Source: Gammaproteobacteria bacterium (GTDB lineage Bacteria > Pseudomonadota > Gammaproteobacteria > Tenderiales > Tenderiaceae). Taken from it: DNA of 17,120 nucleotides. The position numbers were made by a program, and so were the translations under genes. The stretch spans positions 1 to 17,120 of the forward strand of contig JAJRWO010000034.1 in NCBI GenBank assembly GCA_024276775.1, read 5' to 3'. Of the stretch, positions 1 through 8,504 are shown piece by piece (position 1 is the stretch's first letter; each line of letters opens with the position of its first letter). The notes under the pieces were generated by a model. The model saw only the letters and a list, made by a program, of their open reading frames with translations, ran no database searches and was not told where the DNA came from.

Positions 1-901
1 ACTCAGTAACACCGCTACCCGGAGCAAAATGAACATCCCGACCAAAGACACTCCCTCTAACGTTATCCAGCTGATTTTTCTGCCATCGACCCCATAACTC
101 AATATCAGCGTTACCATTCAGCACACGCAGACCAAGCATAGAATGATTCGTGAGCCATTGCGCCAACGCCAGCCCACGCCCCTCAACATAAAAATCAACC
201 GACCAGTCAACAATACGATCAACCAAGCCCTGTGCTTCAACAATGACTTTAATGCCACCCCCCAAATCTGGCGGCAGATGAACCTGACCTGCCAGATAAT
301 GCTGCTCACCTTCGTTATGCAATTTGAGGCTGACATCACGCATAGTAAAGGCATGACCACCGGGCATTAAATCACGCCAATGAATAATACTTTCTTCTAT
401 GGCAAGATATTTCTGACTAAACAACCACGCCATAAAGACATCGTTATTCTCTTTAATTTGACCCGTTACTGCCTGCGGCAATTCCAGACCAGCAACCAAA
501 ACACGGCCATCAGACTGTCGCAACAGGGACAGCTCAATGCCCTTGAAGGTTAAGTCACGTAAAGCCACCTGCCAACGATAAAGCGTTAGCGGCAGCGAGA
601 CATCCACATGTGCCAAATCAAAACGGAATCGCGCTTGACCATTCGAACGATCATGCAGCTGCACACCATGCAGAAACAAACGCGGGCCATAACCATGCCA
701 ACCAATCTCAATTTCAGCCACTGAAACAGGCTGTCCGATCAACCGACTCACTTCCAACTCAAGATCACCCTTATATCGCTCCAACTGTGGCAACAGCAAG
801 CGTGCAGCGCTCAAGGAAAACGCCAAAAAAACAACAAACGCCAGTGTCCACAGCCAAGTATGCCGGGATAAAATACGGATAATTTTGAAACTACTTTTCA
901 C
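1..901 (-). CDS. yhdP: YhdP-family AsmA-like envelope protein (DUF3971), N-terminal part
   Basis: This gene runs off the left edge of the window, so only its first 300 codons are visible. I read it by translating the reverse complement. It begins at a GTG (899-901) after an in-frame TGA (TTTTGA) a little upstream, and stays open to base 1. The protein starts with a short basic segment and one membrane helix at about residues 15-37 (WLWTLAFVVFLAF). After that comes a periplasmic AsmA-like region with the typical opening 'IGQPVSVAEIEIGWHGYGPRLFL' split around residues 55-77. YhdP proteins are very large inner-membrane-anchored proteins implicated in phospholipid transport to the outer membrane. 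The position directly after rng matches the usual maf-rng-yhdP order, and the gap to rng is 49 bases. The start is not certain: there is no clear Shine-Dalgarno sequence, and a TTG nine codons upstream is also in frame. The family call is firm, the exact function inferred. Confidence 0.88.
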   Translation of the reverse strand, partial: MKSSFKIIRILSRHTWLWTLAFVVFLAFSLSAARLLLPQLERYKGDLELEVSRLIGQPVSVAEIEIGWHGYGPRLFLHGVQLHDRSNGQARFRFDLAHVDVSLPLTLYRWQVALRDLTFKGIELSLLRQSDGRVLVAGLELPQAVTGQIKENNDVFMAWLFSQKYLAIEESIIHWRDLMPGGHAFTMRDVSLKLHNEGEQHYLAGQVHLPPDLGGGIKVIVEAQGLVDRIVDWSVDFYVEGRGLALAQWLTNHSMLGLRVLNGNADIELWGRWQKNQLDNVRGSVFGRDVHFAPGSGVTE

Positions 902-950
902 GCTATTGACAATAGCAAGCTCAGGCAATCAAAAACCGGATGCTGGTCAC

Positions 951-2402
951 TCACATCATTACCACATCAAACTGTTCTTGGGTATAAAGCGTTTCTACCT
1001 GTAGTTTGATAGGCTTACCAATAAACGCTTCCAGCTCGGCAACACTGGTGGGTTCCTCATCCAGCAAAATATCCACCACCTCCTGGGAAGCCAATACCAA
1101 GTATTGCTGTGCGTCAAATTGACGTGCCTCACGCAAAATTTCACGAAAAATTTCAAAACAAACCGTCTCCGGTGTTTTCAAAGTACCACGGCCATTACAG
1201 GTTGGGCAGGACTGGCATAACACGCGCTCCAGTGATTCACGGGTACGTTTGCGCGTCATCTCTACCAGCCCCAGGGCAGACACCTCGGTAATATGACTCT
1301 TGGCCCGGTCACGCTCAAGATTCCGCTCCAGCGAACGCAACACCTTACGCTTGTGCTCTTCTTCACCCATATCAATAAAGTCAATAATGATGATGCCACC
1401 AAGATTTCGTAGCCGCAGCTGACGCGCAATCGCCTGGGTTGCTTCCAGATTGGTTTTAAAGATGGTTTCCTCCAGGTTGCGATGCCCAACAAAGGCACCT
1501 GTATTAACATCCACCGTTGTCATCGCCTCGGTTTGGTCAATAATCAGATACCCTCCCGATTTTAACTGCACTTTTTTATCCAGCGCCTTTTGGATTTCAT
1601 CCTCAACACCATACAGATCAAAAATGGGTCGCTCGCCTGGATAGTGCTCAATTCTTGATGCCAGCTCAGGCATAAACTGCTCTGCAAATTGGCTCACTCG
1701 TCGTGTTGCACGGCGGGAATCAATGCGTAATTTTTCCACCTCATCATCAACAGCATCGCGCAAAACCCGCATCACCAGCGGCACATCCTCATGCACCAAG
1801 CCTCCCGCTTTGACGGCCAGCCGACGCGTTTGAATCGAATCCCAAAGCTTATTCAGAAAATGCGTATCGGCCTTAAGCGCTTCAATTGAAACCCCTTCAG
1901 CAGCCGTTCGAACAATATACCCCCCCGCTGTATCCTTCATTAGCAGCGATATCACATCCCTGAGTCGCTGCCGCTCCAGGTCATCCTCAATTTTGAGCGA
2001 TATCCCGACATGAAAGACATTAGGCGTAAAAACCAAAAACCGTGATGGCATAGTGATATTCGTCGTCAAGCGCGCACCTTTGCTGCCAAGTGGATCCTTA
2101 ACCACTTGTACTAGCAGCTCCTGGCCAGCATGCAACAATTGAGCAATATTATCACTTTGACTGCCATCAGAGGGCCGCTGGGCAATATCAGAAGCCTGTA
2201 AAAAGGCCGCTCGCTCCAGGCCAATATCAACAAAGGCTGCCTGTATGCCAGGTAACACTCGCGACACCTTGCCTTTATATATATTCCCTACCAGACCACG
2301 ACGACGCTCTCGCTCAACCACCACCTCTTGCAAGACCCCGTTTTCAACCACTGCCACACGCGTTTCATGCGGGGTCACATTCATCAAAATTTCTACAGAC
2401 AT
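951..2402 (-). CDS. rng: Ribonuclease G
   Basis: Ribonuclease G is an endoribonuclease of the RNase E/G family, which matures the 5' end of 16S rRNA and cleaves some mRNAs. The 483-residue product is close to the 489 of E. coli RNase G and resembles it over its whole length. An S1-type RNA-binding domain lies at about residues 35-125, containing GNIYKGKVSRVLPG. The catalytic metal-binding aspartates appear to be D298 (in TVDVNTGAFVG) and D341 (in IIIIDFIDM), by alignment with RNase E D303 and D346. The zinc-link motif CPTC is at C399-C402. The C-terminus QFDVVMM is the same as in E. coli. There is no long disordered tail, so this is RNase G rather than RNase E. The start ATG at 2402 gives an N-terminus that aligns well with E. 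coli. It lies 22 bases downstream of maf and upstream of yhdP, so co-transcription is likely. Confidence 0.97.
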   Translation of the reverse strand: MSVEILMNVTPHETRVAVVENGVLQEVVVERERRRGLVGNIYKGKVSRVLPGIQAAFVDIGLERAAFLQASDIAQRPSDGSQSDNIAQLLHAGQELLVQVVKDPLGSKGARLTTNITMPSRFLVFTPNVFHVGISLKIEDDLERQRLRDVISLLMKDTAGGYIVRTAAEGVSIEALKADTHFLNKLWDSIQTRRLAVKAGGLVHEDVPLVMRVLRDAVDDEVEKLRIDSRRATRRVSQFAEQFMPELASRIEHYPGERPIFDLYGVEDEIQKALDKKVQLKSGGYLIIDQTEAMTTVDVNTGAFVGHRNLEETIFKTNLEATQAIARQLRLRNLGGIIIIDFIDMGEEEHKRKVLRSLERNLERDRAKSHITEVSALGLVEMTRKRTRESLERVLCQSCPTCNGRGTLKTPETVCFEIFREILREARQFDAQQYLVLASQEVVDILLDEEPTSVAELEAFIGKPIKLQVETLYTQEQFDVVMM

Positions 2403-2424
2403 CGTCTAATTTATCCGCTCGAAC

Positions 2425-3036
2425 TCACTCGCCCCAGCTATCACACACGTTAATTCCAAATTCGGCCAGCAACTCGGCCGTCTCAAACAAGGGCAAGCCC
2501 ATCACCGCCGAAAAACTGCCTTCCAAATGTTCAACAAACATCGCCGCACGGCCTTGAATTGAATAACCCCCTGCCTTATCTTTCGGCTCACCTGTCTGCC
2601 AGTAAGCTAAACGCTCAGCCTCACCAATCCTTCTAAAACTCACCTTATTAACACTCAACCGACTCGCCTTGTGCCCGTCTATCCCCTGACCCGCCAGAAC
2701 CACCGCCGTCAACACCCGGTGAGTACGCCCTGACAAACGCGCCAACATAGCCATTGCCTCGGTTTGATCGCCAGGCTTACTCAATATGTCACCATCGATG
2801 ATTACCGATGTATCCGCCGCCAAAACAGGCAAGCCTAAACAGTCATTCTGAGTTTGGTGCAGCACCGCCTCAGCTTTTTCCAGCGCCATGCGCCGCACAT
2901 AAAGCTCCGCCGACTCACCGAAGCCAGGCGTTTCATCAATATCTGCCACAACAACCCGATACGCCACGCCGATCTGAGACAACAATTCAGCTCGACGAGG
3001 CGATGCAGACCCCAAGAAAACCATAGGTTTGTCCAT
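2425..3036 (-). CDS. maf: Maf-family nucleoside triphosphate pyrophosphatase
   Basis: Maf proteins hydrolyse non-canonical or pyrimidine nucleoside triphosphates to the monophosphate and pyrophosphate, and were once called septum-formation inhibitors. I start it at the ATG at 3036 (MDKPMVFLGSASPRR), giving 203 residues, the normal size. An in-frame TTG at 3072 would add 12 residues with no family support. The signature SASPRR is at residues 10-15. The motif LAADTSVII contains D75, the likely catalytic aspartate. SKPGD follows at 86-90, and KDKAGGYSIQG at 152-162. This pattern is closest to the YhdE (dTTP/UTP pyrophosphatase) subgroup. The gene leads the maf-rng-yhdP cluster. In many gammaproteobacteria mreBCD lies just upstream, but here the neighbour is an unrelated divergent gene. 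No strong ribosome-binding site precedes the ATG. A minus-strand TATACT at 3098-3103 could be a -10 box, but I see no matching -35. Confidence 0.94.
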   Translation of the reverse strand: MDKPMVFLGSASPRRAELLSQIGVAYRVVVADIDETPGFGESAELYVRRMALEKAEAVLHQTQNDCLGLPVLAADTSVIIDGDILSKPGDQTEAMAMLARLSGRTHRVLTAVVLAGQGIDGHKASRLSVNKVSFRRIGEAERLAYWQTGEPKDKAGGYSIQGRAAMFVEHLEGSFSAVMGLPLFETAELLAEFGINVCDSWGE

Positions 3037-3319
3037 TGTTTGAAAGATACTAGGCCGCGAACCAAAGGGCAAATACTGAACCCGGAAAATTCAGTTGAGT
3101 ATAAAAATGTAAGCATGCTATGAATTGATTTCACAATGGCCTGAAAAAATATTAGTATCACTTTAATTATTACCCATCCAAAAGACTAAACCATTGATTA
3201 AAAACAAAACTATTCTGGACGAGCAAGCACTCCGTGCTGTACAATTCAAGTTGTCAAAATTTTACTAAAGATTTCTTGCGCCGGGTCGCTAGTCATCGCC
3301 ATTTTAAAGAGGCATTAGC
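3037..3319. other. Divergent intergenic region between maf and the orphan gene
   Basis: This 283-base AT-rich stretch separates the two divergent genes and should hold promoters for both. Two small hairpins are visible: ACTGAA/TTCAGT (3075-3080 with 3090-3095) and AGCAC/GTGCT (3226-3230 with 3234-3238). A ribosome-binding site (AAAGAGG, about 3306-3312) serves the plus-strand gene. I could not find a convincing -35/-10 pair in either direction. No credible small gene is seen. Confidence 0.5.
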
Positions 3320-4336
3320 ATGAAACAGTTAGGCAGTTTCAAATATTTTTTTGGTTTACCTTTACTTTGCATGGCTGGCAGCGCGTTTGCCAATCCGCCG
3401 CTGGTTAATTTCAATGGCTGGAGCGCCAACGCCGGCGCAATCGACACCACAGCCTCGTGCAGCGCCGCAGGCATTACCTGCACCACCCAAGTTCAGGATA
3501 ACGGCTTTCTAATAGAAAAGGTCGAAACCGCTGACTACACCTACCTGCGTTTTGTCATCACCGATCCCAATGCAACGGGAGCAACGTCAGACCTGGAATT
3601 CTCCGCAGAGACATTTCTTCCTTTTGCCTTCAACGCTGGTCCAACCGCCGGTATAAGCCAAGGCATATCCTCATTACAAGTCATCCGCGAAGCTGCCACA
3701 GGCTTTGAAAGCACCGCCGAACTACAGCGGTCAATGATGCGCCTTGAAAATCCAGCCATGATAGACAATACCACCGTGCTTGAGCCAACCCCTCCAGAAG
3801 ACATGTACTCCATCAAACTGTCCCAAACCATTACCGATGAAGAAAATGGCTATGCAGACACCTTTGACTACTTAGGCTACACTGCCTTCGCAACCCTACC
3901 CAACATGAACCCTGATAGCGACGTGACCATCGGCCGAGCAATGGAAATCACTCAACAGGTTGCAATAGGCGAATCAAACGATCCTAGCGCTACAAAGCAA
4001 ACCTTCCAGCAGAAACGCCGCATGGGCGTAAGCGGTAATAGTATTGCAAACCCCTTTTCAAATACCAATTATTTTGTTGAAGGCAATCCCCTGTCTAGCG
4101 CCAACAGCATGACGCTCGGCGACGCAACAGTCACATGGGCCGATGGCGACGAAATAGTGAGCAACTGGCTGGTTCAAGAGGATATTATGTCTGATACAAC
4201 TGCCCTCGTTCACCAAACAATTGAAAATAAAACAACAGGGGCCTCCGCTGTCCAAACTGACATTTCAGCAAGCTTACCAGCCACCCCTTTTGCATGGGAG
4301 CCTGTCAATTTTGGGACCGAGCCTAGTATTCCTTAG
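3320..4336 (+). CDS. Exported acidic protein of unknown family
   Basis: I do not recognise this 338-residue protein. The N-terminus looks like a Sec signal peptide: K2 and K8, a hydrophobic stretch at about residues 10-23, and a probable cleavage site AFA|NP after A24. The C17 inside it does not sit in a lipoprotein box. The mature part is rich in Asp, Glu, Thr, Ser and Ala with few Lys or Arg, so it should be acidic. It has only two cysteines (C47 and C54), which could form one disulfide. There is no further membrane segment, no C-terminal sorting signal and no enzyme motif I can name. The C-terminus ends FAWEPVNFGTEPSIP. The start is supported by AAAGAGG about 8 bases upstream. It is a single-gene transcription unit between divergent maf and a terminator. 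The coding reality is well supported by the signal peptide, length, ribosome-binding site and terminator. A periplasmic or secreted location is inferred, the function unknown. Confidence 0.85.
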   Translation: MKQLGSFKYFFGLPLLCMAGSAFANPPLVNFNGWSANAGAIDTTASCSAAGITCTTQVQDNGFLIEKVETADYTYLRFVITDPNATGATSDLEFSAETFLPFAFNAGPTAGISQGISSLQVIREAATGFESTAELQRSMMRLENPAMIDNTTVLEPTPPEDMYSIKLSQTITDEENGYADTFDYLGYTAFATLPNMNPDSDVTIGRAMEITQQVAIGESNDPSATKQTFQQKRRMGVSGNSIANPFSNTNYFVEGNPLSSANSMTLGDATVTWADGDEIVSNWLVQEDIMSDTTALVHQTIENKTTGASAVQTDISASLPATPFAWEPVNFGTEPSIP

Positions 4337-4350
4337 CCTAACCCCCATAC

Positions 4351-4387
4351 AAAAAAGGCCGCACATTGCAAATGTGCGGCCTTTTTT
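4351..4387. terminator. Strong bidirectional intrinsic terminator
   Basis: A perfect 17-base inverted repeat (4351-4367 with 4371-4387) encloses a GCA loop. The GC-rich core GGCCGCACATT is flanked by six A on the left and six T on the right, so it can end transcription from either strand. It lies 14 bases after the exported-protein gene and 43 bases after the end of the convergent aldehyde dehydrogenase gene. Confidence 0.95.
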
Positions 4388-4430
4388 ATTTTGGAACCAC
4401 CGGATTTATACCTACAACTCCGGAAACAGA

Positions 4431-5795
4431 CTATTTAATCCAAACCGTCTTCTGATTGACAAACTCCAACATCCCGTGACGACATAATTCACGTCCATAG
4501 CCTGAGTTTTTGATGCCACCAAACGGCAACCGAGGATCACTTTTAACCATACCGTTCACGAATACAGCACCCACCTGCACCTGACGGGCAACGGACTCAC
4601 CTCGTCCTATATCCTGCGTCCAAACACTGCCGGCCAAACCAAATACAGAGCCATTGGCAACCTCAATTGCCTCAAGCTCATTTTTGACCCGAATCACCGT
4701 CGCAACCGGGCCAAAAAACTCTTCATCCCAAGCCGACATCCCAGGCCTGACCTCATCCAGAATGGACGCTTGATAAAAAGCTCCCACCCCTTCAAGTGGC
4801 GCACAACCAGTCACAGCTACCGCACCCTTAGCAAGACTGGCCAACACCTGCCGATGCAGCTCATCGCGTAAATCTATTCGAGCCATAGGTGCCAAGGAAG
4901 TTTCAACATTTCCTGGAGCACCGGGCTTAAGCGCTTCAACAGCCACCTTGAATTTAGCAACAAATTCATCAGCCACGCTTTCCAGGACAATAAAACGCTT
5001 GGCGGCAATACAGCTCTGCCCGGCATTTAAAAACCTCGATGCCACACCCTGCAGGACCGCCCAATCAAGATCTGCATCCTCAAGTACAATAAAAGGGTCT
5101 GCTCCCCCAAGCTCCAACACCGTCTTTTTCAGGTGAGCACCCGCTGTCGCGGCCACCTGACGCCCAGCCGATTCAGAGCCTGTCAGCGTCACCGCATGAA
5201 TACGTTTATCCTTAACCACGCTCGCCACCTGAGCCGATGAAATCATTAAACTACGAAATACCCCCGCTGGCAGTCCAGCATCACGCACCACCGCTTCAAT
5301 CGCTAACGCACACTGTGGCACATTGGAGGCATGTTTGAGCACTCCAGTATTACCCGCCACCAAGGCCGGAACCAAAAACCGAAACACCTGCCAAATTGGA
5401 AAATTCCACGGCATGACAGCCAGCACCGTACCCAATGGTTGATAAGCAACAAAACTTCGTCCCGCGTCAGACTCAATCAACTCATCAGCCAAAAAGGCCG
5501 CACCATTATCAGCATAGTAATCACATACCACAGCGCATTTTTCTACCTCGGCACGGGCCTCGCCAATCAACTTGCCCATCTCCAGCATAATCAACGCTGC
5601 CAGCTGATCACGACGCTGCAAGACTAACTGCCCTAAGCGTCGCACGTGATCACAACGTTCACTCAACGGGGTATTCACCCACACCCGTGTTGCAACAGCC
5701 ACTTCAGCCAAAGCCTGCTCAAGTTGAACCTCATTCCAGTAAGGATACTCATCAACCCACTCGTTAGTGGCTGGATTTAATGAAACAAACGGCAT
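4431..5795 (-). CDS. NAD(P)-dependent aldehyde dehydrogenase, succinate-semialdehyde type
   Basis: The 454-residue product is a complete aldehyde dehydrogenase. It oxidises an aldehyde to a carboxylate with NAD(P)+ in the cytoplasm. Catalytic residues are visible: N131 in PWNFP, E228 in LELGGADP and C262 in NAGQSCIAAKRF. The cofactor loop GSESAG is at 206-211, and the C-terminal motif LPFGGIKNSGYGREL at 423-437. The overall pattern, including LKHASN at 153-158 and the short N-terminus, resembles the Sad/YneI group of succinate-semialdehyde dehydrogenases more than the longer GabD proteins. Substrate cannot be fixed from sequence, and no GABA transaminase gene is nearby. I chose ATG 5795 because AGGAG precedes it at good spacing. 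An in-frame start 14 codons earlier at 5837 lacks family support. It is convergent with the exported-protein gene and divergent from the NDUFA9-like gene. Confidence 0.93.
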   Translation of the reverse strand: MPFVSLNPATNEWVDEYPYWNEVQLEQALAEVAVATRVWVNTPLSERCDHVRRLGQLVLQRRDQLAALIMLEMGKLIGEARAEVEKCAVVCDYYADNGAAFLADELIESDAGRSFVAYQPLGTVLAVMPWNFPIWQVFRFLVPALVAGNTGVLKHASNVPQCALAIEAVVRDAGLPAGVFRSLMISSAQVASVVKDKRIHAVTLTGSESAGRQVAATAGAHLKKTVLELGGADPFIVLEDADLDWAVLQGVASRFLNAGQSCIAAKRFIVLESVADEFVAKFKVAVEALKPGAPGNVETSLAPMARIDLRDELHRQVLASLAKGAVAVTGCAPLEGVGAFYQASILDEVRPGMSAWDEEFFGPVATVIRVKNELEAIEVANGSVFGLAGSVWTQDIGRGESVARQVQVGAVFVNGMVKSDPRLPFGGIKNSGYGRELCRHGMLEFVNQKTVWIK

Positions 5796-5841
5796 CTTCA
5801 ACTCCTTTTGATCTTTTATAGCAACTATCCTACCCAAAAAC

Positions 5842-5870
5842 TTGACCTGAGAGGGCCAACCCCGGAAAAT
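5842..5870 (+). promoter_or_regulatory. Possible sigma-70 promoter for the NDUFA9-like gene
   Basis: TTGACC (5842-5847) and GAAAAT (5865-5870) are separated by 17 bases and lie 40 bases upstream of the start codon. The -35 matches the consensus at five of six positions, the -10 at four. The site is in the short divergent region, where a promoter is expected. Confidence 0.4.
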
Positions 5871-5909
5871 TTACGCCACTTCATTAAGAACTTGAATTAA
5901 GGATTAGGC

Positions 5910-6875
5910 ATGACAGCAAAAACCATCTGCGTCTTGGGCGGAACAGGGTTCGTAGGCCACCAACTGATATCACAACTGACACGAGCAGGTTACTACGTTA
6001 TTGCCCCCTCAAGAAACCGTGAACGTCATCGCTCTCTTCAAGTGCTACCCAAGGTCGACGTTATCGACGCCGACATCCATGACGAAGAAACCCTTAACGC
6101 ACTATTCGTCGGCTGCCATGCCGTCATTAACCTAACGGCCATTCTGAATGAAAACAAACGTGGCGAATTCAAAAAAATTCACGTTGAGCTGGTAGAAAAA
6201 ATAATCAACGCCTGCAATCACGCCGGCGTCACCCGTCTGCTACAGATGAGCGCAATCAATGCCGATGCAGCCAAGGGCAGTAGCCAGTATCTGCGCAGCA
6301 AGGGTGAAGGTGAAACGCTGGTGCTAGCCGCCAAAGATCTGAATGTAACGACTTTCCGCCCGTCAGTTATTTTTGGTGAAGACGATAGCTTTTTCAACAA
6401 ATTTGCCGAACTGTTACTCAACCTGCCAATCCTGCCACTCACCTGCCCAGGCAGTCGCATGGCCCCCATTTATGTTAGCGATGTGGTCGCAGTCATGGTA
6501 GAGGCACTGAGTGACAGAAGTACATTCGGCAAAAGCTACGATCTATGTGGCCCCAAAAACTACACGCTGCAAGAATTAGTCGATTACACCAATCAACTGA
6601 CCGGCCTGAAACGTACCATTATCCCGCTTGGCAACGGCATGTCAGCAATGATGGGGCGCATCATGGGTATGATGCCATTCAAACCATTCAGCCACGACAA
6701 CTTCCTAAGCCTGCAAACACCTGCCATCAGCGATAAAGATTTCCCCAGTCAATTTGGAGTAATACCTGTCAGCATCGAAATCATCGTCCCCAAATACATT
6801 GGTGCCGCTAATATGCGTGGCCGCTACGACAATATTCGCCAAAAAGCGGCGCGTGACAAAAACCAACCCGCCTAA
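5910..6875 (+). CDS. NDUFA9-like NAD(P)-binding protein (atypical SDR)
   Basis: This 321-residue protein is an atypical short-chain dehydrogenase/reductase of the group annotated as 'complex I NDUFA9 subunit family'. The Rossmann dinucleotide-binding motif GGTGFVG is at residues 10-16. The SDR-type Y127-xxx-K131 pair is present in SQYLRSK. The motif TFRPSVIFGEDDSFFN around 148-163 is typical of this group. In bacteria these proteins are not core subunits of complex I, and their substrate is generally unknown. They may be NAD(P)H-binding assembly or redox proteins. No nuo genes are in the window. The ATG at 5910 follows TAAGGA closely. The gene lies in the same direction as cca, 166 bases upstream of it, so co-transcription is possible but not required. 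Confidence 0.9.
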   Translation: MTAKTICVLGGTGFVGHQLISQLTRAGYYVIAPSRNRERHRSLQVLPKVDVIDADIHDEETLNALFVGCHAVINLTAILNENKRGEFKKIHVELVEKIINACNHAGVTRLLQMSAINADAAKGSSQYLRSKGEGETLVLAAKDLNVTTFRPSVIFGEDDSFFNKFAELLLNLPILPLTCPGSRMAPIYVSDVVAVMVEALSDRSTFGKSYDLCGPKNYTLQELVDYTNQLTGLKRTIIPLGNGMSAMMGRIMGMMPFKPFSHDNFLSLQTPAISDKDFPSQFGVIPVSIEIIVPKYIGAANMRGRYDNIRQKAARDKNQPA

Positions 6876-6924
6876 GCATTTATCGGGTTTAGATGGATTA
6901 AAGCGAGCAAATGGGAGAGCGAAT

Positions 6925-6942
6925 AAAAATATTCATATTTTT
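6925..6942. repeat. AT-rich palindrome between the NDUFA9-like gene and cca
   Basis: AAAAATAT and ATATTTTT (6925-6932 and 6935-6942) form a perfect 8-base inverted repeat around TC. With no GC core it is unlikely to terminate transcription well. It may be part of a promoter region or operator for cca. The rest of the 6876-7041 gap shows nothing definite. Confidence 0.4.
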
Positions 6943-7041
6943 GAGGTGCATAGCAGGACCAGGCAACGAAAAAATAAGGATACTTAGTCCCTCTTCCCAT
7001 TACCGCAGCAGTTCAGCGTGCTCTCGGACAGGCGTCTAACC

Positions 7042-8292
7042 ATGCAAACCTACCAGGTCGGCGGCGCCGTAAGAGACAAACTGCTCGATTTACCGGTTAA
7101 GGATCATGACTGGGTCGTCGTCGGTGCCACCCCTAACGAAATGCAGCAGCTCGGCTACCGTCAGGTAGGCAAAGACTTTCCGGTCTTTCTTCACCCGCAA
7201 ACTCATGAGGAATACGCCCTCGCTCGCACCGAACGCAAAACCGGCCCGGGCTACACCGGTTTTGTTTTCCACGCCGCAACTGACGTCAGCCTGGAACAGG
7301 ATCTGAGCCGCCGCGACCTGACCATCAACGCCATCGCCATGGCCGAAGATGGCACAATCATCGACCCCTTTCATGGCCAGCAGGATTTGCAACAGAAAAT
7401 TCTGCGTCATGTCTCACCCGCCTTTGCCGAAGACCCGGTACGCATCCTCCGTGTCGCCCGTTTTTATGCCCGTTTCGCACCACTGGGATTCAGCATTGCT
7501 GACGAAACCATGGCCCTGATGCGGCAGATGGTGAATAATGGCGAAGTCGATGCCTTGGTGCCTGAACGAATCTGGCAGGAAAGCCAACGCGCTCTAAGCG
7601 AACAACAGCCACGGGGGTTTTTTGAGGCTCTGCGTGACTGTGGTGCACTGGCTTGTATCTTCCCTGAAATTGACGCCCTGTTCGGGGTGCCACAAACTGA
7701 AAGACATCATCCCGAAATTGATACCGGTACCCACACCCTAATGGTGTTGGACCAAGCCAGCCAACTCAGCCCAGAACCACGCGTTCGTTTCGCCGCCTTA
7801 CTTCACGACCTGGGCAAGGGCAGTACCCCCAAACATGAGTGGCCACGCCACATCGGCCATGAGGCCCGCTCCTTGCCCTTGGTGCGACAACTGTGTCAAC
7901 GACTGCGAGTAGCCAATAATTTTCGTGATCTTGCCCTGCTAACAGCGCAATTTCATACACACTGCCACCGTGCTGCTGAGCTGCGGCCAAAAACCCTGCT
8001 CGACACCCTTCAGGCACTGGACGCATTCCGACGCCCGGAACGGTTTGAAGAATTCCTGCTTTGTTGTACTGCCGACACCCGTGGCCGGCTTGGCTTTGAA
8101 AACAAGGAATACCCCCAGGCCGACATATTTCGTCATGCCCATATAGCCGCCCTCAGCATCGATGCCGCCACACTGGCTCAGCAAGGATTTAAGGGCCAAC
8201 AACTGGCAGAAAAGTTGCAACATCTACGTTGCAAAGTCATCGCCAGCATAAAAACATCGAAAATATCCGCTATACAAAAAAGCGCTGAATAA
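7042..8292 (+). CDS. cca: Multifunctional CCA-adding tRNA nucleotidyltransferase
   Basis: The enzyme adds or repairs the 3'-terminal CCA of tRNAs using CTP and ATP without a nucleic acid template. The 416-residue product aligns with E. coli Cca along its length. The nucleotidyltransferase head has GGAVRD at residues 7-12 and the metal-binding pair D21 and D23 in KDHDW. RRDLTINA follows, with the nucleotide-selecting region later (EDPVRILRVARF). The C-terminal half has an HD domain (FAALLHDLGKG), as in the E. coli type enzyme with phosphatase and phosphodiesterase activity. I chose ATG 7042 because it gives MQTYQVGGAVRD, matching E. coli MKIYLVGGAVRD. The open frame extends back to a GTG at 7018, without support. 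The ribosome-binding site is weak (GACAGG about 8 bases upstream). Confidence 0.97.
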   Translation: MQTYQVGGAVRDKLLDLPVKDHDWVVVGATPNEMQQLGYRQVGKDFPVFLHPQTHEEYALARTERKTGPGYTGFVFHAATDVSLEQDLSRRDLTINAIAMAEDGTIIDPFHGQQDLQQKILRHVSPAFAEDPVRILRVARFYARFAPLGFSIADETMALMRQMVNNGEVDALVPERIWQESQRALSEQQPRGFFEALRDCGALACIFPEIDALFGVPQTERHHPEIDTGTHTLMVLDQASQLSPEPRVRFAALLHDLGKGSTPKHEWPRHIGHEARSLPLVRQLCQRLRVANNFRDLALLTAQFHTHCHRAAELRPKTLLDTLQALDAFRRPERFEEFLLCCTADTRGRLGFENKEYPQADIFRHAHIAALSIDAATLAQQGFKGQQLAEKLQHLRCKVIASIKTSKISAIQKSAE

Positions 8293-8504
8293 CAACCACT
8301 TCAATACTCTGGCGCAGTCTTTGCTTGTAAAGTTTATATATATTTTTCAGCCACTTAAGAAATATCAACACACCAAACAAAGTTTGACTTTGCTCAAAAA
8401 ACTATGCGAGCCTAGGCACTCGCCTCGCTAGAAAGTACACTATCGCAAAAGCTACTTGACAGATGACGGCGATGATTCACTCAGCTCATTAGGAGGTAAG
8501 ACCT
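8293..8504. other. Intergenic region upstream of the YdcH-like gene
   Basis: This 212-base stretch holds the ribosome-binding site of the next gene and an imperfect hairpin with GCGAG (8406-8410) opposite CTCGC (8419-8423). A perfect -35 hexamer TTGACA is at 8456-8461, but no good -10 lies 16-18 bases after it, so I do not call a promoter. No obvious terminator for cca is seen. Confidence 0.4.

Noticed and set aside
3362..3373. C17 within the signal peptide of the exported protein as a possible lipoprotein site.
   Set aside because: The residues before it (PLL) do not match the lipobox, and a standard AFA cleavage site follows at residue 24.
3081..5871. The 11-mer CCCGGAAAATT occurs in both divergent intergenic regions (3081-3091 and 5861-5871).
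   Set aside because: In about 17 kb, dozens of 11-base matches are expected by chance, and the flanks do not match, so it is not evidence of a shared element.
8456..8484. A perfect TTGACA upstream of the YdcH-like gene as a promoter.
   Set aside because: No sequence resembling TATAAT lies 16-18 bases downstream.
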